A DNA stretch of 64,000 bases from DATFDN01 sp963756495 (GCA_963756495.1 CAVWNS010000014.1:682001-746000); one strand, 5' to 3'; shown: positions 24,073 to 33,376, numbered from the stretch's first letter. The notes: generated by a model from the sequence alone, not told the origin. Program-made: numbers and translations.

Positions 24073-24930
24073 CTACTTCTCGGTCGTCCGCCGCTCGATC
24101 GCGAGCAGCGTTTCCAGCTCGATCGTCTCGTGCATGCGCTGCTGCTCCGCTGCCCCTTCGCCGCCCACCAGCGGGTCGGGCCGGCCGTCCGCCAGCGCGG
24201 CGTAGGATTGGCGCAGGGCGCGGTGCATCGCCAGCAGCGGCATCACCGGGTCGACGAACAGGCGATAGCCCATGCGATGCAGCTCCGTCGCCGGAATCTT
24301 CATCGCGCCCATGCCGCCAGACGAGACCATGAACATCAGCGGCGGCTCGACGCGCTCGGCGATGAAGCGCCACTCCTCGGGGGTGCGGGCGAGCACGAAC
24401 AGCATGTCGGCGCCCGCCCGCTTCATCGCCTCGGCGCGGCGCAGCGCCTCGTCCATGCCGGCGTTGCGCACCGCGTTGGTGCGCGCGATGACCAGGAACG
24501 CGTCGGATCGGCGCGCGGCCACGCTCTCGGCCACCTTGGCGACCATCAGCTCGGACGCGATGTTGTGCTCCAGCCCGACATGGTGGTGCGCGCGCTTGGG
24601 CAGCAATTGGTCCTCGATCTCGATCGCCGCGAACCCCGCCGCCTCGGCGAGCCGGATGGTCCGGCGCAGGTGCATCGGATCGCCCCAGCCGCCGGCTGCG
24701 TCGAGGATCAGCGGCAGGTCGCAGGCGGCGCGGATGTCGAGGCCGGCATCGACCATCTCGGTCAACGAGAGATTCGCCTCGGTGAAGCAGCTCAGGTAGC
24801 CCATCGACCCGCCGCCCAGATAGAGCGCCGGGAAACCGGCGGCGGCGGCCAGCCGGGCCATCAGCGGATTGAGCACCAGCGGCGCCCACACCGGCGCATC
24901 GCCGGCGATCAGGGATTTCAGCCCCGGCAT
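24073..24930 (-). CDS. isocitrate lyase / PEP mutase family enzyme
   Basis: A 285-residue TIM-barrel enzyme of the PEP mutase/isocitrate lyase superfamily, which makes or breaks C-C or P-C bonds next to carboxylates using Mg2+. Visible motifs are FPALYLGGGSMGYL, PLILDAAGGWGDP (metal site), AAIEIEDQLLPKR and VIARTNAVRNAGMDEAL. The catalytic loop, normally KKCGH or KRCGH in lyases, reads PKRAHHH, so the active-site Cys is replaced. This argues against isocitrate or methylisocitrate lyase and for a decarboxylase- or hydrolase-like member. ATG 24930 follows GGGGAGG. It is probably co-transcribed with the cytochrome c gene 34 bases upstream. Confidence 0.8.
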   Translation of the reverse strand: MPGLKSLIAGDAPVWAPLVLNPLMARLAAAAGFPALYLGGGSMGYLSCFTEANLSLTEMVDAGLDIRAACDLPLILDAAGGWGDPMHLRRTIRLAEAAGFAAIEIEDQLLPKRAHHHVGLEHNIASELMVAKVAESVAARRSDAFLVIARTNAVRNAGMDEALRRAEAMKRAGADMLFVLARTPEEWRFIAERVEPPLMFMVSSGGMGAMKIPATELHRMGYRLFVDPVMPLLAMHRALRQSYAALADGRPDPLVGGEGAAEQQRMHETIELETLLAIERRTTEK

Positions 24931-24964
24931 GTCGGTCGCCTCCCCTTCAGGTGTTGGGCAGCAT

Positions 24965-25483
24965 TCATCGGACCTGCTGCCACGCCTCTTCAGCCCCGGG
25001 CGGCAATTTGTCCATATGCTTGAGGAATAAGGACAGCGCCCATATCTGCTGAGCATTCAGCGTGGTTTTCCAAGACGGCATCCCGGTCCAGCGGATGCCG
25101 TTTTCGATTTTCCAGAAGGTCCAACCTTCCGGATCATCCTCGACGCCGTCCGATGCCAACTGCGGTGGCGACGGGTATTCGCCCTTGGCTACGGGCGAAG
25201 CCGATGCATTCCCCTTGGCCATGCCATGACAGATCGCGCAGTGCTGTGCGAAAAGTCCGATACCGGCAATCAAGTTGGCGTCGGTCAGCGGCACAGGATT
25301 CTGACCTTTCGGCGCGTCTCGCGCGAGGGTCGCGCGTAACGAGGTTCTTGCCGCCCAGTGTTCCAGCGGCAACGGCTTGCCATCAGCGGCTGCCGGAATG
25401 GTGCCGGTTATGAGGACGATGTAGACGCAGGCGGCAGCAGCCATGATCGCGAACGCGAAGCCGAGAATGAAACCTTTGAACAT
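24965..25483 (-). CDS. membrane-anchored c-type cytochrome
   Basis: A 172-residue class I cytochrome c. The N-terminus has one hydrophobic segment (residues 5-27) that could be an uncleaved anchor or signal, exporting the domain to the periplasm. The haem-binding CAICH is at about residues 88-92 and the likely axial Met is in the later RWTGMPSW segment. It resembles the small cytochromes that donate electrons to oxidases or accept them from dehydrogenases. No partner oxidoreductase is adjacent. Confidence 0.85.
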   Translation of the reverse strand: MFKGFILGFAFAIMAAAACVYIVLITGTIPAAADGKPLPLEHWAARTSLRATLARDAPKGQNPVPLTDANLIAGIGLFAQHCAICHGMAKGNASASPVAKGEYPSPPQLASDGVEDDPEGWTFWKIENGIRWTGMPSWKTTLNAQQIWALSLFLKHMDKLPPGAEEAWQQVR

Positions 25484-25585
25484 GGTGCTCCCAAATGTCC
25501 GATCCGTGAGCGGTTCGCATGGTCATTCATGTTCACACGCGTCCGCGGCAATGTACAGGATTACCACGACACGCCAAAAAGACTA

Positions 25586-27052
25586 TCAGGCGCGGCTTGG
25601 CGCGGGAACGCGATGGGTCAGCGCGCTCACGACCGCCGTCGCGATAACGTTGAGCCCGAGTGCGACGATGCCGATGTTGAGGTCCTGGAACGCCTGCGGC
25701 GCTCCCGGCGCGATCTTGGCGAGCGAGGTGTCGAGCAGGGTGATCGCCGCGACCGTGATGACACCCACGCAGATGCCGACGAACGCGCCTTCGCGTGTCA
25801 CCGGGTTGTGCGGGCGCAGGCTCATCACCACGGCGGGGAAGAGCTGCGTCACGAAGCTGTAGCCCATCAGCAGCAGCGCCACGATGGTGTTGCCGCCCTG
25901 AAGGGTGAAGTAGACGGCGACCAGCGCGATGACCGGCACCATCAGCTTGGCGACTGACGAAATGTGCGCCTCGTGGGTCGGACTGCGCAGCACCCGGTAG
26001 ATGTTGTTCGAAAGCAGCGTCGCGGCGCTGAGCAGGATCATCGAGCCGGGCACCAGCGCGGTCAGCACGCCGGCGCCGCCGATGATGCCGATCACCCACG
26101 GATCGAAGGTCTTGATCGACAGCTTGAACAGCGCGAGATCGATCGCTGAGCCGGTCAGCCCCGGAACTTGCAGGATGGCCGCGAAGCCCACGAAGAACAC
26201 GAACACCAGGATGAGCTGATAGAGCGGCAGCATGATCGCGTTCTGGCGGAAGACGCGCTCGTTCTTGGCTGTGTAGAGCGAGCCGAAGGAGTGCGGCCAC
26301 ATGTAGAACCCGAGCGCGGTCAGCACCACGGTAGAGGCGAACCACGCGAGGCTCTGCCCCTTGGGCGGCAGCGCCAGGAAGCCCGGCTTGGCGGTCTCGA
26401 TCGCGCTGAACATCCGGCCCAGCCCGCCATACCAGTGGATCGGCAGGAAGATGCCCAGGAACAGCACTACGGCCAGGATCGCGGTGTCCTTGAGCACGGC
26501 CGTCCAGGCCGATCCGTGCACGCCGGAGACCATGACATAGAGCGTCACCACGGCCGCGCCGATCCACACCGCCAGGCTGGACGAGATGAGCCCGTACGAG
26601 GCCGTCGAGACGATGATGCCCAGTCCCTTGAACTGGAGCACCAGATAGGGGACCAGTGCGATGATCCCGACGACGGACACGAGCAGGCCGAGCGCCGGGC
26701 TGTCGTATTTCGCCACGAAGAAGTCCGGCTGCGAAATCAGCCGCCGTTCCTTGGCAAAACGCCAGATCGGCGGCAGCAGCCAATAGGAGATCACGTAGGC
26801 GAGACAGCCGTAGGCGAGGATGTAGTAGGTCGGGCCACCCTTGCCGTAGGCATAGCCGCTGCCGCCCAGGAAGGTGAAGGTGGTGTAGATCTCGCCCGCG
26901 AGCAGCACGAAGACGAGGATCGAGCCGAAATTGCGCCCGCCGACCGTCCACTGCTCGAGGGTCATGTCCCTGCCGCGTCGCGCCCGCAGCCCGAGCCCCA
27001 ACGCGAGGGCCGCCGCCAGCGCGATGATGGCGAGCGCGGACCCGGCGCTCAT
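25586..27052 (-). CDS. SLC5-family sodium:solute symporter
   Basis: A 488-residue membrane protein of the sodium:solute symporter family with about 13 helices. Signature pieces are EQWTVGGRNFGSILVFVLLAGE, YTTFTFLGGSGYAYGKG, SQPDFFVAKYDSPALG, GVHGSAWTAVLKD and GSMILLSAATLLSNNIYR. It likely imports an organic acid or similar solute with Na+. The start at 27052 overlaps the stop of the DUF3311 gene by four bases, the usual arrangement for this transporter pair. Confidence 0.88.
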   Translation of the reverse strand: MSAGSALAIIALAAALALGLGLRARRGRDMTLEQWTVGGRNFGSILVFVLLAGEIYTTFTFLGGSGYAYGKGGPTYYILAYGCLAYVISYWLLPPIWRFAKERRLISQPDFFVAKYDSPALGLLVSVVGIIALVPYLVLQFKGLGIIVSTASYGLISSSLAVWIGAAVVTLYVMVSGVHGSAWTAVLKDTAILAVVLFLGIFLPIHWYGGLGRMFSAIETAKPGFLALPPKGQSLAWFASTVVLTALGFYMWPHSFGSLYTAKNERVFRQNAIMLPLYQLILVFVFFVGFAAILQVPGLTGSAIDLALFKLSIKTFDPWVIGIIGGAGVLTALVPGSMILLSAATLLSNNIYRVLRSPTHEAHISSVAKLMVPVIALVAVYFTLQGGNTIVALLLMGYSFVTQLFPAVVMSLRPHNPVTREGAFVGICVGVITVAAITLLDTSLAKIAPGAPQAFQDLNIGIVALGLNVIATAVVSALTHRVPAPSRA

Positions 27053-27270
27053 TGCCCGGCGCTCCGGCGCGTTCCGCTGTCGGGCGGTCCGCGATTCTCC
27101 GGATCGAGCACGTAGATCAGCGCCATGATGGCGCTGGTCAGCACGATCCAGAGCAGCAGCCACGCCAGAATTGTCGGCATCCCGAGGATCAGGGGCTCGA
27201 CGCGGTTGAAGAAGAACGAGCCGACCAGGATGCCGAGGAACGGAAGAGCGGCCAGCAGGCGGATCAGCAT
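27049..27270 (-). CDS. DUF3311 family small membrane protein
   Basis: A 73-residue protein with two hydrophobic helices (about 3-21 and 32-54) separated by FNRVEPLILGMPTI, then a polar tail. DUF3311 proteins are regularly encoded just upstream of SLC5 symporters and are thought to be their small subunits or assembly partners. ATG 27270 is used; the frame extends upstream without coding character. The ATGA overlap with the symporter gene supports coupled translation. Confidence 0.8.
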   Translation of the reverse strand: MLIRLLAALPFLGILVGSFFFNRVEPLILGMPTILAWLLLWIVLTSAIMALIYVLDPENRGPPDSGTRRSAGQ

Positions 27271-27533
27271 GGGGAAACCCACGGTTGTGCCAGATGGCAA
27301 GATCGCGCCGGCCGGCACCGGGTTGGCCCTGTCCCGCGAATGTGACCGCAAGTTGACGGATATTCTGGGGATGCTCCGGATTTCGTTCTCGCCATACATG
27401 GAATGTTCCGCTACTGGCGAGCAAGCGACCGGGCTCGACGGAGCCGGCGGGGCGGCGCTAGGGTGACGGCAAAGCCAATAGAATGCGACCTGGACCACGA
27501 TCCGGCGCAAAGCTCAGTTTGGGAGACGACGTT

Positions 27534-28787
27534 ATGGAAAGCGGCAACGCGCCTGGCTTGGGTCGGCGCACGCTCATCAAGGCTGGCGTTTCGCTCGGCA
27601 CCGTGGCGCTGGCCGCGCCGCCGCTGATCTCGGCGCGCGGCGAGACGCCGATCAAGATCGGCATGATCGATCCGCTGACCGGGGTGCTGTCGGCCCTGGC
27701 GCAGAGCGAGGTGGAGGGCGCGAAGTACACGGTCGCCGTGCTCAACGCCAAGAACGGCATCATGGGCCGGCAGGTCGAGCTGCTGGTCGAGGACAGCGCC
27801 AACGATGTCGGGACCGGGGTGCAGAAGGCCCGCAAGCTGATCGACCGCGACCAGGTGAGCGCGATCTTCGCCGACGTGAACTCGGCGATCGCCTACGCCG
27901 TCGCGCAGGTGACCAGCGAGAAGAAGGTGTTCCACATCGTCCCCGGCGGGCATACCGACCCGATCACCGGGAAAGATTGCAAGTGGAACGTGTTCCGCAT
28001 ATGCAACACGACCATGATGGACTCCGCCGCGATCAGCTCCACGCTGATCAAGAAGTTCGGCAAGCGGTGGTTCTTCATCACTCCCGATTACGCCTACGGC
28101 CATACCTTGCAGGAGGGGTTCATCACCCAGCTGAAGAAGGCCGGCGGCGAATTCGAGGGCGACATGCTGCCGATCAACGCGTCGGATTTCTCGGCCAGTC
28201 TCATCAAGGCGCGCGCTTACAAGCCCAACGTGCTGCTCAACAACATGGGCGGGCTGGCGCAGATCGACTGCATGAAGCAGTTCGTTCAGTTCGGCATGTC
28301 CAAGCAGATGGCGCTCGGCGGCGCTCTGTTCGAGCTGGAGGGCATCAAGTCGGTCCCCCCGGAGGCGCAGGCCGGCTGGTGGGACATGGAGTGGTGGTGG
28401 AACCAGCCGAACGTGCCGGAGGTGGTGCAGTTCGTCGCCGATTTCCGCAAGGCGACCGGCAAGACCCCCTCGGCGCGGCACTGGTTCGGCTACGTCGCCA
28501 TCCACTCGGTCCGCATCGCCGCCGAGAAGGCGAAAAGCCTGGACGCGATCAAGCTCGCCCACGCGCTGGAGAACGAGGTTTTGCCGCCCGACGTCGCCCT
28601 TCAGCCGGGCAACATCATGTACCGGCCCGGCGATCACGAGCTGATGGCCAACATCTTCACCGGTGAGGCGCATCCGCCGCAGGGCAACCCGGACAACGTG
28701 TTCACGGTGGCGGAGCTGGTGCCGGGCGAGCAGGCCGCCGGGTCCGTGGCCGACACGGGTTGTCACATGGCCTTCCCCGCCGCCTGA
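27534..28787 (+). CDS. branched-chain-type ABC transporter substrate-binding protein
   Basis: Periplasmic type I binding protein that feeds the Liv-type importer encoded downstream. The 417-residue precursor has a twin-arginine signal (GRRTLIKAGVSLGTVALAAPP), so export by Tat is likely. The mature part has IKIGMIDPLTGVLSALAQSE, NAKNGIMGRQVELLVEDS and FFITPDYAYGHTL, the URTP/amide-binding pattern. The ligand is not identifiable; the family takes amino acids, amides, urea and aromatic acids. GGGAG precedes ATG 27534. It is the first gene of a five-gene operon. Confidence 0.9.
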   Translation: MESGNAPGLGRRTLIKAGVSLGTVALAAPPLISARGETPIKIGMIDPLTGVLSALAQSEVEGAKYTVAVLNAKNGIMGRQVELLVEDSANDVGTGVQKARKLIDRDQVSAIFADVNSAIAYAVAQVTSEKKVFHIVPGGHTDPITGKDCKWNVFRICNTTMMDSAAISSTLIKKFGKRWFFITPDYAYGHTLQEGFITQLKKAGGEFEGDMLPINASDFSASLIKARAYKPNVLLNNMGGLAQIDCMKQFVQFGMSKQMALGGALFELEGIKSVPPEAQAGWWDMEWWWNQPNVPEVVQFVADFRKATGKTPSARHWFGYVAIHSVRIAAEKAKSLDAIKLAHALENEVLPPDVALQPGNIMYRPGDHELMANIFTGEAHPPQGNPDNVFTVAELVPGEQAAGSVADTGCHMAFPAA

Positions 28788-28797
28788 GCCGGCGCGG

Positions 28798-28832
28798 CCT
28801 CGCTGCGTGCCGCGCGCCGGCGCGCAGCGAGG
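28798..28832 (+). promoter_or_regulatory. intercistronic hairpin after the binding-protein gene
   Basis: Perfect 10-base arms CCTCGCTGCG (28798-28807) and CGCAGCGAGG (28823-28832) can extend inward by several more pairs. There is no U run, so this is not a strong terminator. Hairpins in this position in ABC operons are known to protect the upstream message and reduce readthrough, giving more binding protein than permease; that role is inferred here. Confidence 0.55.
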
Positions 28833-28851
28833 ACACCAGCGGAGCGGATGG

Positions 28852-29721
28852 ATGTTGCAGCTCGTCCTGTTCAACGTGTTCAACGGCCTGATCATCGGCC
28901 TGTTCTATGTCCTGATGGCACTCGGCCTCGCGCTCATCCTCAATCTTTCCAACGTCATCAACTTCGCCCACGGCAACTTCCTGGCGCTGGGCGGCTACGT
29001 CGCGTTCGTGCTGACACCCTATGTCGGGTTCTGGGGCGCGCTGGTCATCTCGCCGCTGATCGTCGCGGCGATCGGGCTGGTGCTGGAGCGGACCATGATC
29101 CGTCGGGTCTATGCGCGCGATCCGGTGTACAGCCTGTTGCTGACCTTCGGGCTGGCGTTCATCATCCAGGATGTCTGCCGCTACATCTGGGGTCCGAACG
29201 GGCTGCCGCTGACCGTGCCGGGCGCGCTGGCCCAGCCGCTCAGCCAGGACCTGTTCTTTATCACCGGATACCGCGTGTTCATGATCGGGATCGTCATCGT
29301 GGCGATCGTCGGGCTGTTCGTGTTCCTGCGCTTCTCGCGCACCGGCATGCGCATCCGGGCCGGCACGCTCGACATCGAGACGGTCGCCGCGCTGGGCATC
29401 AACATCCGCCTGCTGCGCTCGTTCAATTTCGGGCTCGGGATCTTCCTCGCCGGGTTGGCCGGCGTGCTCGCCGGCGGGCAGATCGGCCTCAATCCGAACA
29501 TGGGCGACGATCTGCTGATGCCGAGCTTCATCGCCATCATCGTGGGCGGCGTCGGCAGCCTGACCGGCACCCTGCTCGGCGGCCTGCTGATCGGCGTCGC
29601 CTCGGCGGTGACCACCGTGTTCTACCCATCCGCCAGCGAGGCGGTGATCTACGTCATCATGATGGCTGTCCTGTTGCTGCGTCCGCGCGGGCTGATGGGC
29701 GAGGAGGGAATGCTGACATGA
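28852..29721 (+). CDS. livH: branched-chain-type ABC permease LivH
   Basis: First membrane subunit of the importer, 289 residues with about eight helices. Family features are FNGLIIGLFYVLMALGLALIL, NVINFAHGNFLALGGY, LERTMIRRVYARDPVYSLLLTFG as conserved parts, and GVLAGGQIGLNPNMGDDLLMPSFIAIIVGGVGS near the cytoplasmic coupling region. ATG 28852 follows CGGAGCGG; an overlapping ATG at 28848 is out of frame. It overlaps livM by four bases. Confidence 0.92.
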   Translation: MLQLVLFNVFNGLIIGLFYVLMALGLALILNLSNVINFAHGNFLALGGYVAFVLTPYVGFWGALVISPLIVAAIGLVLERTMIRRVYARDPVYSLLLTFGLAFIIQDVCRYIWGPNGLPLTVPGALAQPLSQDLFFITGYRVFMIGIVIVAIVGLFVFLRFSRTGMRIRAGTLDIETVAALGINIRLLRSFNFGLGIFLAGLAGVLAGGQIGLNPNMGDDLLMPSFIAIIVGGVGSLTGTLLGGLLIGVASAVTTVFYPSASEAVIYVIMMAVLLLRPRGLMGEEGMLT

Positions 29722-30701
29722 GCGCCACGACCGTCGGGGCGGCGTTCGGGCGACCCCCGCGCTTCGGCTGGGCACCCACCGCGATCGTCTGGCTGGTGCT
29801 GTTGAGCGTGCCCGCCTGGCTGCCCTTCGTCGGCGGCTACACCGCGCTCGCCGGACGCGTGCTGGTCCTCGGCCTCGCGGCGATGGGGCTCAACATCCTG
29901 CTCGGCTATACCGGCGTGATGTCGTTCGGCCATGCCGCGTATTTCGGGCTGGGCGCGTACGGAACCGGGCTGACGTTGCGCTATCTCGCCAACAGCACGC
30001 CGCTGGCCCTGCTGATGGGCATCCTGCTGGGCGGGGTGGCCGGCACGCTGTTCGGGGCGCTGATCGTGCGCCGCAAGGGCGTCTACTTCGCGATGGTAAC
30101 GATCGCCTTCGGCCAGATCTGCTATTACATCGCCTATCGCTGGAACGACTTCACCGGCGGCTATGACGGGCTGCGCGGCTTCCAGCGTCAGCCGATCGCG
30201 ATCGGGCCGTGGCTGATCGACATCCAGAACAACGGCACGGTGTTCTACTATTTCATCCTGGCGGTGTTCGCCGTCTGCGTCGGCCTGATGGCCTTGCTGC
30301 TCGCCTCGCCGTTCGGGCGCACCCTGCTCGCGATCCGCGAGAACCAGCGCCGCGCGCGCTTCCTCGGCATCCCGGTGGAGCGCCATGTCTGGCTGTCGTT
30401 CTCCATCTCCTGCTTTTTCACATCGGCAGCCGGCGCGCTCTATGCGCTGCTGAACAACTTCGCCGACCCGACCGCGCTGAACTACGTGCTGTCGGGCGAC
30501 ATCGTCATCATGGTGGTGATGGGCGGGATGCGCAGCTTCTGGGGACCGCTGCTCGGCGCGGCGCTGTTCGTCGTGCTGCAGGACTACGTCTCCTCGATGA
30601 CCACCAACTGGATGAGCTTCATCGGCCTCATGTTCGTCATCGTGGTGCTGTTCTTCCCGCGCGGCCTGCTGGGCTTCATCCGCCGCCGGAGCGCCGCATG
30701 A
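29718..30701 (+). CDS. livM: branched-chain-type ABC permease LivM
   Basis: Second membrane subunit, 327 residues with about nine helices. Recognisable parts are LGLAAMGLNILLGYTGVMSFGHAAYFGLGAY in two stretches, MVTIAFGQICYYIAYRWNDFTGGYDGL, AIRENQRRARFLGIPV (the coupling-helix EAA-like loop) and MVVMGGMRSFWGPLLGAA. It is translationally coupled to livH and livG through ATGA overlaps on both sides. Confidence 0.92.
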   Translation: MSATTVGAAFGRPPRFGWAPTAIVWLVLLSVPAWLPFVGGYTALAGRVLVLGLAAMGLNILLGYTGVMSFGHAAYFGLGAYGTGLTLRYLANSTPLALLMGILLGGVAGTLFGALIVRRKGVYFAMVTIAFGQICYYIAYRWNDFTGGYDGLRGFQRQPIAIGPWLIDIQNNGTVFYYFILAVFAVCVGLMALLLASPFGRTLLAIRENQRRARFLGIPVERHVWLSFSISCFFTSAAGALYALLNNFADPTALNYVLSGDIVIMVVMGGMRSFWGPLLGAALFVVLQDYVSSMTTNWMSFIGLMFVIVVLFFPRGLLGFIRRRSAA

Positions 30702-31447
30702 GCCTGCTGGAGGTCCGCGCCGTCACCAAGACATTCGGCAGCCTGGTCGCCGTGTCCGATGTCTCGCTCAGCGTGGACACCGGCGAGCTGCACGCCATCA
30801 TCGGGCCGAACGGCGCCGGCAAGACCACGTTCTTCAACCTGGTGACGGGGTTCTTCCCGCCCAACAAGGGCGCGATCTGGCTGGACGGCCGCGACGTCAC
30901 CCGCGCCAGCGCGCAACAGCGCGTGGTGATGGGCATGGGACGCACGTTCCAGGTCACCGAGATCTTCCCCGAGCTGTCGGTGCGCGAGAACGTGCAGATC
31001 GCGGTGGAAGTGGCGACCGGCTTCCGCCTGCGCCCATGGATCAGCCGCGCCGAGATGGCACGCGTGCGCGACCGCATCGACGAGCTGCTGGGCGCGACCG
31101 GCCTGGCCTCCCAGGCCGGCAGGCTGGTCGGCGAGCTGTCGCACGGCGACCAGCGCTCGGCCGAGATCGCGATGGCGCTGGCGCTGCGCCCGCGCATCCT
31201 GCTGCTCGACGAGCCGACGGCCGGCATGGGCGAACAGGAGACCTATCAAATCGCCGGCCTGATCCGCCGCCTGCACAAGCAGAGCGGCTATACCATCGTG
31301 CTGATCGAGCACGACATGCGCGTGGTCTTCAACCTCGCCGACCGCATCATGGTGCTGGACCAGGGCCGACTGCTAGCCGAGGGCTCGCCCGACGACATCG
31401 CCGCCGACCCGGCCGTGCAGGCCGCGTATCTGGGGAAGGTCGAATGA
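30698..31447 (+). CDS. livG: branched-chain-type ABC ATPase LivG
   Basis: Cytoplasmic ATP-binding subunit of 249 residues. Walker A is GPNGAGKTT near residue 37, followed by FNLVTGFFPP, GMGRTFQVTEIFPELSVREN (Q-loop region), the signature LSHGDQR and Walker B LLLDEPTAGM, then the switch His in IEHDM. The signature has SHGDQR in place of the commoner SYGQQR, a normal variant. It overlaps livF by four bases. Confidence 0.93.
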   Translation: MSLLEVRAVTKTFGSLVAVSDVSLSVDTGELHAIIGPNGAGKTTFFNLVTGFFPPNKGAIWLDGRDVTRASAQQRVVMGMGRTFQVTEIFPELSVRENVQIAVEVATGFRLRPWISRAEMARVRDRIDELLGATGLASQAGRLVGELSHGDQRSAEIAMALALRPRILLLDEPTAGMGEQETYQIAGLIRRLHKQSGYTIVLIEHDMRVVFNLADRIMVLDQGRLLAEGSPDDIAADPAVQAAYLGKVE

Positions 31448-32178
31448 GCGCGCTGATCGCCGAGGGTCTGAACACCTACTACGGCAAGAGCCACATCCTG
31501 CACGGCGTCGGACTGGAGGTGGCGGAGGGGCAGATCACCACGCTGCTCGGCCGCAACGGCGCCGGCAAGACGACCACCTTGCGCAGCCTTGTCGGCCTCA
31601 CCCAAGCGCGCGCCGGCAAGGTGACGATCTTCGGGCGCGACACCACCCGCATGCCGCCCTATCGGATCGCCGCGCTGGGCGTCGGGTATGTGCCGGAGGG
31701 TCGCAAGATCTTCCCCAACCTGACGGTGCACGACAATCTGCGCGTGCCGCTGGAGCGTCCGGGACCGTGGACCATCGAGCGTGCCTACGCCCTGTTCCCC
31801 CGTCTGAAGGAACGCCGGCACAATCTCGGCCGCCAGCTCTCGGGCGGCGAGCAGGAGATGCTATCGATCGCGCGCGCGATGCTGCTGAACCCCCGGCTGC
31901 TGATCCTGGACGAGCCCTCGCAGGGCCTGGCGCCGCTGATCGTGCGCGAGGTGTTCCGCGTCGTCGCCCAGATGCGGGCGGACGGGATGTCGGTGCTGCT
32001 GGTCGAGCAGAACGTGCGCGCGAGCCTGGAGGTCGCCGATCGCGCCTACGTGCTGGACCACGGCCAGATGGTCTGGTCCGGCCCCGCCGCGACGCTTGCC
32101 GCCGACGAGGAGCGCATCCAGGCGCTGGCCGGAGCCTCCGCCGAGCAATGGTCGCTGGACGAGCTGCTTCCCGCCTGA
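31444..32178 (+). CDS. livF: branched-chain-type ABC ATPase LivF
   Basis: Second ATP-binding subunit of 244 residues. It shows GRNGAGKTTTLRSLVGL (Walker A), GVGYVPEGRKIFPNLTVHDNL (Q-loop region), the signature LSGGEQE, Walker B LLILDEPSQGLAPL and the switch region LVEQNVR in which the usual His is replaced by Gln, as in most LivF proteins. It closes the operon; the next gene is convergent, 13 bases away. Confidence 0.93.
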   Translation: MSALIAEGLNTYYGKSHILHGVGLEVAEGQITTLLGRNGAGKTTTLRSLVGLTQARAGKVTIFGRDTTRMPPYRIAALGVGYVPEGRKIFPNLTVHDNLRVPLERPGPWTIERAYALFPRLKERRHNLGRQLSGGEQEMLSIARAMLLNPRLLILDEPSQGLAPLIVREVFRVVAQMRADGMSVLLVEQNVRASLEVADRAYVLDHGQMVWSGPAATLAADEERIQALAGASAEQWSLDELLPA

Positions 32179-32191
32179 CCGACCCGTCCCA

Positions 32192-33376
32192 TCAGCGCAG
32201 CCCGACCACCCGCTCGGTCGCCAGCGCCGAGACCTCGGAGTCGGTGTATCCGTGCTCGCGCAGGATCTCGGCGCTGTGCTGGCCGAGGCCGGGGGAGGTC
32301 GCGCGGGGGCTGGCATCGACGAACGGCATCGCGCCGATGATGTTGGGCAGGGGCACGGCGCGCGGCACATCGACGTGCGTCACGCGCACGATCGCGCCGC
32401 TGGCGGCGACATGCGGATGCTCCAGGAACTCCGTGTAGGTGTTCACGCGCTCATGCATCACCCGATGCGCGGCCAGCCGCTCCGAAAGCGCGGCGAACGG
32501 CAGATCGGCGAAGATCGGGTGCAGCAGGGCGCGCAGCGCATCGGCGTTCTCGAACCGCGCGTCCATCGTCGCGAAGCGCGGGTCCGTGGCGAGCCCGTCC
32601 TCGCCGAGCGCCGCGCACAGCGCCACCCATTCATGCTGACGCGCCACGGTGACGTTGATCCAGCCATCGGCGATCCGATACACGCCGCTCGGCCCGGCGG
32701 GCGGGCGCACCTGACCCCCTTCCAGCGCGTGTTGCAGCATGCGCACGACTTGCAGCCCGGCGGCCGCCTCCAGCAGGCTGGCCTCGACATGCCGCCCCCG
32801 CCCGGTCTCGCGGCGCGCATAGAGCGCGGGACCGAGGGCGCCGAAGGCATAGAGCGCGCAGCTCATGTCGATCGCGATGATCGGGATGCGATGCGGGATG
32901 CCGTCCTCGCCGACGTTCTCGGCGATCAGCCCGGTATAGGCTTGCAGCACCGGGTCCATCGCCGGGCGCTCCGCCATCGGGCCGGTCTGGCCGAAGCCGG
33001 AGATCGAGACATAGACGATGGCCGGCGCCGCGTCGCGCACGGACGCGTAGCCGAAGCCCAGTCGGTCGATGACCCCGGGGCGGAACCCCTGCACGAACAC
33101 GTCGGCGCCGCGCACCAGCCGCCACAGCACCTGCTGTCCGGCGGCGGCCTTCAGGTCGAGCGCGATCGAGCGTTTCCCGAGATTCGCCGCGATCGAGTAG
33201 GCGGTGTGGTCGCGATAGCGCGCCCCGAGGCCGCGGCTCCAATCGCCGCCCTCGACCGGCTCGACCTTGATGACGTCGGCGCCGTGCTGGGCGAGCAGCA
33301 TCGCGCAATAGGGGCCGGCAACGCCTTGGCTGAGGTCGATCACCTTGAGCCCGGCATAAGGCGCATCGTCGGTCAT
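32192..33376 (-). CDS. CaiB/BaiF family (class III) CoA-transferase
   Basis: Transfers CoA between carboxylic acids through an enzyme-aspartyl anhydride. The 394-residue protein has LKVIDLSQGVAGPYCAMLLAQHGADVIKVEP, DLKAAAGQQVLWRLVRGADVFVQGFRPG as typical early parts, and the catalytic-Asp segment MDPVLQAYTGL near residue 150. SEASLLEAA-type VEASLLEAA and the C-terminal ATSPGLGQHSAEIL are also typical. It overlaps the upstream alpha/beta hydrolase gene by four bases and may act on an acid imported by the neighbouring Liv-type system; that link is inference. Confidence 0.9.
   Translation of the reverse strand: MTDDAPYAGLKVIDLSQGVAGPYCAMLLAQHGADVIKVEPVEGGDWSRGLGARYRDHTAYSIAANLGKRSIALDLKAAAGQQVLWRLVRGADVFVQGFRPGVIDRLGFGYASVRDAAPAIVYVSISGFGQTGPMAERPAMDPVLQAYTGLIAENVGEDGIPHRIPIIAIDMSCALYAFGALGPALYARRETGRGRHVEASLLEAAAGLQVVRMLQHALEGGQVRPPAGPSGVYRIADGWINVTVARQHEWVALCAALGEDGLATDPRFATMDARFENADALRALLHPIFADLPFAALSERLAAHRVMHERVNTYTEFLEHPHVAASGAIVRVTHVDVPRAVPLPNIIGAMPFVDASPRATSPGLGQHSAEILREHGYTDSEVSALATERVVGLR

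Noticed and set aside
23753..24889. 378-residue minus-strand frame across the repeat region
   Set aside because: It is a shifted-frame shadow of the PEP-mutase family gene extended by chance through the intergenic gap.
27350..27380. TTGACG upstream of the binding-protein gene as a -35 box
   Set aside because: The bases 17 downstream (CCGGAT region) do not resemble a -10 element.
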